From positions 3,611,001 through 3,675,000 of the forward strand of contig JAWKLJ010000002.1 of NCBI GenBank assembly GCA_041392805.1: a stretch of 64,000 bases of DNA, in the 5' to 3' direction. Source of the DNA: Saprospiraceae bacterium (GTDB taxonomy: Bacteria > Bacteroidota > Bacteroidia > Chitinophagales > Saprospiraceae). A program made the position numbers and the translations under genes. Numbering within the stretch: the first letter of the stretch is position 1; every line of letters begins with the position of its first letter. Below the pieces are notes generated by a model. That model worked only from the letters and a program-made list of their open reading frames with translations. It had not been told where the DNA came from and searched no databases. Positions 60,336-64,000 of the stretch are shown here, in pieces.

Positions 60336-61733
60336 TTGAAGACTAAATACTTTGACCTTATTGACCAGACCTTTTTTTTTCCACAAGAAGGTTTTGATCT
60401 TGAGGATGGTTACCTGATGTTCAACGGCATTCCGCTGATCCATCTCATTGAAAAATACGGCACACCACTAAAGTTGACGTATTTACCCAAAATTGGGAGC
60501 CAGATTAAAAAGGCGCGAAATCTTTTCAACCGTGCTATGCGATCCCTTGGATATGCAGGTAATTACCATTATTGCTATTGTACCAAAAGTAGCCACTTCA
60601 GCTATGTACTGGATGAGGTGCTGGAACATGATGTCAACCTGGAAACCTCCTCTTCCTTTGACATTGACCTTATCCGCGCCCTCCACGCAAAAGGTAAAAT
60701 CACTAAAGATATCATCATTGTCTGTAATGGATTTAAACCACAGCGCTACCTGGAACAAATTGTCGGTTTAATCAATGATGGATTTGAAAACGTCATTCCG
60801 GTTTGTGACAATGTAACAGAAGTCGATTATTATGCCAAACATGTGAAAAAAGAATGTAAAATTGGCATTCGAATAGCGACAGAAGAAGAACCCAATTTTG
60901 AGTTTTATACCTCTCGCTTGGGCATTCGTGGAGCAGATGTAATGCGTTTTTACAAAGAAAAAATTGCAGGCAATAAGAAGTTGAAACTCACCATGCTCCA
61001 CTTTTTTGTGGATACGGGCATCAAGGATAGCCTTTATTATTGGGGCGAGCTAAAAAAAGCGATTAAACTATACTGCGAAATCAAACAGGAATCGGATGAC
61101 TTGAAAGCAATCAATATAGGTGGAGGAATGCCGATCCGCAATTCCCTTGGGTTTGAGTTTGATTATAAATATATGGTGCGCGAGATCGTGGCTAACATTT
61201 TGCATAGTTGCGAGGAAGAAGATGTGCCTGAACCAGATATTTTCACTGAATTTGGGAAATATACCGTGGCAGAAAGTAGTGCCATTATTTATTCGGTTTT
61301 AGCCCAAAAGCAGCAGAATGACTCGGAGATGTGGTATATGATCGATAGTTCGTTAATGACCACTATTCCTGACGCCTGGGGCATGGGCGAACGTTTTATT
61401 TTATTGCCTATCAACAAGTGGAAAAACGACTATCGGCGGGTGAATGTCGGTGGCCTCAGCTGTGATAATGCCGATTATTACAATTCCGAAATCCATGAAA
61501 GCCAGGTCTATCTTCCGTCTTTTACCCCTGAGGAAGGGGAACCCCTCTACCTTGGCTTTTTCCATACAGGCGCCTATCAGGATGCCATCAGTGGCTACGG
61601 CGGGGTCAAACATTGCCTGATCCCCTCTCCCAAACGCATCCTGATCGACCGGGACCAGGCGGGCAACCTTGTCTACACAGTTTATAAGGAAGAGCAGACG
61701 GCCGAGGATATGTTGAAGATATTGGGTTATTAA
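60336..61733 (+). CDS. Arginine decarboxylase-like PLP enzyme (group IV, alanine-racemase fold)
   Basis: 465 aa. TTG start at 60336 accepted because the following KTKYFDLIDQTFFFPQEGF aligns with the usual N-terminus and no in-frame ATG lies upstream. PLP Lys in NYHYCYCTKSSHFSYVL; Gly-rich NIGGGMPIRNSLGFEF; C-terminal active-site Cys/Asp in GLSCDNADYYNSEI. Bacteroidota members are annotated as arginine decarboxylase, making agmatine for polyamine synthesis. I did not test the alternative diaminopimelate or carboxynorspermidine specificity. Isolated, plus strand. Confidence 0.85.
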   Translation: MKTKYFDLIDQTFFFPQEGFDLEDGYLMFNGIPLIHLIEKYGTPLKLTYLPKIGSQIKKARNLFNRAMRSLGYAGNYHYCYCTKSSHFSYVLDEVLEHDVNLETSSSFDIDLIRALHAKGKITKDIIIVCNGFKPQRYLEQIVGLINDGFENVIPVCDNVTEVDYYAKHVKKECKIGIRIATEEEPNFEFYTSRLGIRGADVMRFYKEKIAGNKKLKLTMLHFFVDTGIKDSLYYWGELKKAIKLYCEIKQESDDLKAINIGGGMPIRNSLGFEFDYKYMVREIVANILHSCEEEDVPEPDIFTEFGKYTVAESSAIIYSVLAQKQQNDSEMWYMIDSSLMTTIPDAWGMGERFILLPINKWKNDYRRVNVGGLSCDNADYYNSEIHESQVYLPSFTPEEGEPLYLGFFHTGAYQDAISGYGGVKHCLIPSPKRILIDRDQAGNLVYTVYKEEQTAEDMLKILGY

Positions 61734-61817
61734 AGAAGAATGAATTGTTAAAAAAAATGTTAAGGCTTTAAAGAAAATTATCCTTACATTTGTCATGCAT
61801 CTATCATACTAATCATT

Positions 61818-62309
61818 ATGTCTATTGTAGACCGGATACTGGCTCTTTTTCGCGTTGCTCGGCAAGAAACGCCGAGAGATCCGAAACCACAGCCGGTCAA
61901 AAAACATATTACAACCATGGTCAACTCCATTACTGTATCTTCCGATATGAGTACCCTGTACCTTATTGACAACGGAAGATCCATCGATTTCCCTTTCAAT
62001 AACCCACGTGGTATTCTCATTGGTAGCCTGAAAGGCCAATTGTCCGTTGCTACGGCTATCGATCCGCCTACGGCCGATGAAACAGCAGGTAGCAAAACGA
62101 TCAAACTGCCGACTGAAGGTGCACAATGGACGATGTTTTATCATATTGATAATGGAGTGTTGGGGATTATCGGGGCATCAGATATTGATATTGCCATTTC
62201 CCAGCCTGGAGGACCAAATTGCAATCAAAACTTTTTCGATTTAACAACTAATGTTGTCCGAATTAGAAGAATAGGCAACGCAATAGAGATAAGTAGCAGA
62301 CCTGTTTAA
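61818..62309 (+). CDS. Hypothetical protein
   Basis: 163 aa, not recognised. Short basic/Pro-rich N-terminus (RVARQETPRDPKPQPVKKH), then a beta-rich region (NSITVSSDMSTLYLIDNGRS, GVLGIIGASDIDIAISQPGG). No signal peptide, no TM. Its last 4 bp overlap the end of the convergent TPR-like gene. Confidence 0.55.
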   Translation: MSIVDRILALFRVARQETPRDPKPQPVKKHITTMVNSITVSSDMSTLYLIDNGRSIDFPFNNPRGILIGSLKGQLSVATAIDPPTADETAGSKTIKLPTEGAQWTMFYHIDNGVLGIIGASDIDIAISQPGGPNCNQNFFDLTTNVVRIRRIGNAIEISSRPV

Positions 62310-63814
62310 GACTTATTGTTTTTCTCTTGGATTTGTTGAATGATTGATTTCTTTTCCAATTTGCTATTCACCCAAAGCAATAATAATTCATCTAATCCAA
62401 GAGAAACCTTCATGGCTAGATTATCCTTTACCTCTAAAAGATATTGTTTCAGCTTTTTGAAGTTATTTCGTAAGTCAGCATATACCGAAGCATTTAATTC
62501 CTTAAAGTGACTTAATATTTTAAGTTCAAACTGGTTGATCTCTAATGTTCCTTGCTTGGAAAAATACCTATAAATAGACCTTAGGAAAGCATCCATTTTA
62601 TCAAGTTCCCCTAATTCAAAAATAGCAACAAGGTTCAAAATCATTACACCATTCCTAATATCTCTACGGGTAATATATTTGTTACTTTTAATGATTCTTG
62701 TATTCCAGTTTACACATTGAGCAAACTTCTCCAACATAAAAAGCATAACTGAAGTATTGAAAATTAATACATTTCTACTACCCGATTTAACTTGGTATTT
62801 ATCCAGCCCTGATTGAACACTTTCTACAACTTCTTCAATACCCTCTGAGTATCCTGTATTTATATAGTACAACAATTTATATATAGTAGCTTTTTGAAAT
62901 ACAACGCCTTGGTCGTGATGGTTTTTTGGTGTCTCCTTTTCAAGTTTTTTAATCAATCCCGGAAATTCATGGTAAGCTCCTTTTGTATAATATCCATGCA
63001 ACAAATTCGAAACATCAATAATATATTTATGGAACTCTTCAACTTTTATCTTTTCATTTTCATCCCACCACTTAACCACACTTGAGTAATATTCTAAAAC
63101 TTTATCCGAGTCTCTTAAAAGTTGGTAATACAAGGCATAGCTTTGATATAAACGCAACTTAGCTCTCCTTGAGAGGTCTTCGAGGGGCTCTCCAAAAATA
63201 GAAATAGGATACTTTTCATTAAACTCCTCTATCTCTGCGGCGCGCTTCAATTCAAACCGCTTATCTATGTCCACATATAACTTATCAAGGTAATCCTCGT
63301 ATCTCAGCTCTTCCACAAAGGATTTGATATAATATTCCTTTTCGTCTATCAAATTTAAAATGGCATTTTCATAGTCCTTTCCTTTTGTCTGCCTTAATAA
63401 AAGTCGTTCGGACTTATTAATCTCTAACAAAGACAATTGATCATCCAAATCTATGGCCAACTGCTTTGCTTCCTCCAACCTTTCCCCACATTGGTTATAT
63501 AATCCCCGCTCATATAAATACTTCGCATCCAAGATCATCTCCTTGATCCTCGCCGAATAGGAATTGGAACTCCGGTAATCCCGCATACTCCGCATGATAG
63601 CCTCATATAAATAGGATTTGTCATACGGTAGGTTTTTTCCAAATTTTTTCTTTAACTTTGTCTCATCATATATCTCCAAATCATTTACCGCCTGGAATAG
63701 CTCTAGATACTTACTCTCTTTATTGCTGCTTTTTTTGGCGTCCAAGGTGAAATAGCGTTTCTCCGACTTGGACATGGCCTGTATTAAATGAAAAAGATCT
63801 TCCCTTTTTTTCAT
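62306..63814 (-). CDS. TPR-like helical protein, Saprospiraceae-type
   Basis: 502 aa, no signal. N-terminal MKKREDLFHLIQAMSKSEKR, then YFTLDAKKSSNKESKYLEL, resembles a paralogous family with a conserved ~80-residue head followed by TPR-like helical repeats (KYLYERGLYNQCGERLEEAK, RLYQSYALYYQLLRDSDKVL). Probably a scaffold; function unknown. Its upstream 186 bp (to the window end) are very AT-rich and hold no further gene. Confidence 0.65.
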   Translation of the reverse strand: MKKREDLFHLIQAMSKSEKRYFTLDAKKSSNKESKYLELFQAVNDLEIYDETKLKKKFGKNLPYDKSYLYEAIMRSMRDYRSSNSYSARIKEMILDAKYLYERGLYNQCGERLEEAKQLAIDLDDQLSLLEINKSERLLLRQTKGKDYENAILNLIDEKEYYIKSFVEELRYEDYLDKLYVDIDKRFELKRAAEIEEFNEKYPISIFGEPLEDLSRRAKLRLYQSYALYYQLLRDSDKVLEYYSSVVKWWDENEKIKVEEFHKYIIDVSNLLHGYYTKGAYHEFPGLIKKLEKETPKNHHDQGVVFQKATIYKLLYYINTGYSEGIEEVVESVQSGLDKYQVKSGSRNVLIFNTSVMLFMLEKFAQCVNWNTRIIKSNKYITRRDIRNGVMILNLVAIFELGELDKMDAFLRSIYRYFSKQGTLEINQFELKILSHFKELNASVYADLRNNFKKLKQYLLEVKDNLAMKVSLGLDELLLLWVNSKLEKKSIIQQIQEKNNKS

Positions 63815-64000
63815 GGGTCACCCCTATTTTTATGGTTTTTACTCGCCTTTGAACAGAAAAATCACTGAAATTTCACTTTTTTTCACAAAATAAATTTTTT
63901 TTTCGAATTTTAGAAACCCGATCTATAGAGGAAATTTAAATGCTGCAAAAGTTTAAAGTCTAAACAAGGTGTATTTAAATTAACTATTTATTAATCAATA

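Overview
The window looks like a chromosomal segment of a Bacteroidota bacterium, most likely from the Saprospiria (Lewinella/Haliscomenobacter type). The reasons are a giant SprB-repeat adhesin with a type IX secretion C-terminal domain, DUF4249 and DUF6090 proteins, many Tat-exported Gfo/Idh/MocA oxidoreductases, a general lack of Shine-Dalgarno sequences, and one plausible TTG/TAnnTTTG-type promoter. No rRNA, tRNA or CRISPR was seen.

Layout. (1) 1-12.35 kb: carbohydrate region with a GMC flavoprotein and its gluconate-2-dehydrogenase-subunit-3-like partner, two six-hairpin-type glycosidase-like lipoproteins, a GH109-like protein, two further Gfo/Idh/MocA proteins and a TIM-barrel epimerase/isomerase-like protein, almost all with Tat or lipoprotein signals. 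(2) 12.5-13.0 kb: OsmC and a perfect 34-bp palindrome. (3) About 13.0-35.4 kb: a strikingly different, AT-richer array of some 14 small gene units, all on the minus strand. They are separated by imperfect palindromes that begin AACG and end (C)NTTGTT, which look like integron attC sites. Six units also carry a ~230-280 bp repeat containing the beginning of a tyrosine-recombinase-like frame on the opposite strand. One unit (a VOC-domain lipoprotein) is present twice, and the two copies match exactly from AACG to AACG. The array also holds a GNAT/HTH pair, an AraC-SDR-Hsp31 group, a ubiquitin-like/DUF4132/nucleotidyltransferase operon, an ORF-less group II intron beside an IS91 transposase remnant, and an IS903-type element nested in another IS5-family element. 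No integrase gene is intact in the window.

(4) 35.6-42.0 kb: fatty-acid/acyl-CoA genes (SDR, quinone oxidoreductase, acyl-CoA ligase, acyl-CoA dehydrogenase) facing a TetR regulator, with two TTAGAAC-GTTCTAA operators between the divergent genes. (5) 42.2-48.3 kb: an assimilatory sulfate-reduction operon (sulfite reductase, SUMT, precorrin-2 dehydrogenase, DUF2061, CysH, ferredoxin-NADP reductase). Its leader carries two consecutive poly-cysteine leader peptides, each followed by an intrinsic terminator and each with an 8-nt antiterminator complement: a tandem cysteine attenuator. (6) 48.5-64 kb: SprB-repeat adhesin, DUF502, DUF4249, M28 peptidase, BCCT transporter, MazG-like pyrophosphohydrolase, arginine decarboxylase and two unrecognised proteins.

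MITE-like elements with the inverted ends of the outer IS (GAGCATGTTTGGAGGT or GTGCTTGTTTGGAGGT, TAA target duplications) are scattered at 13.8, 42.1 and 59.5 kb. One supplies the last base of the stop codon of the ferredoxin-NADP reductase gene. All functions are read from motifs by eye. No database search was run.
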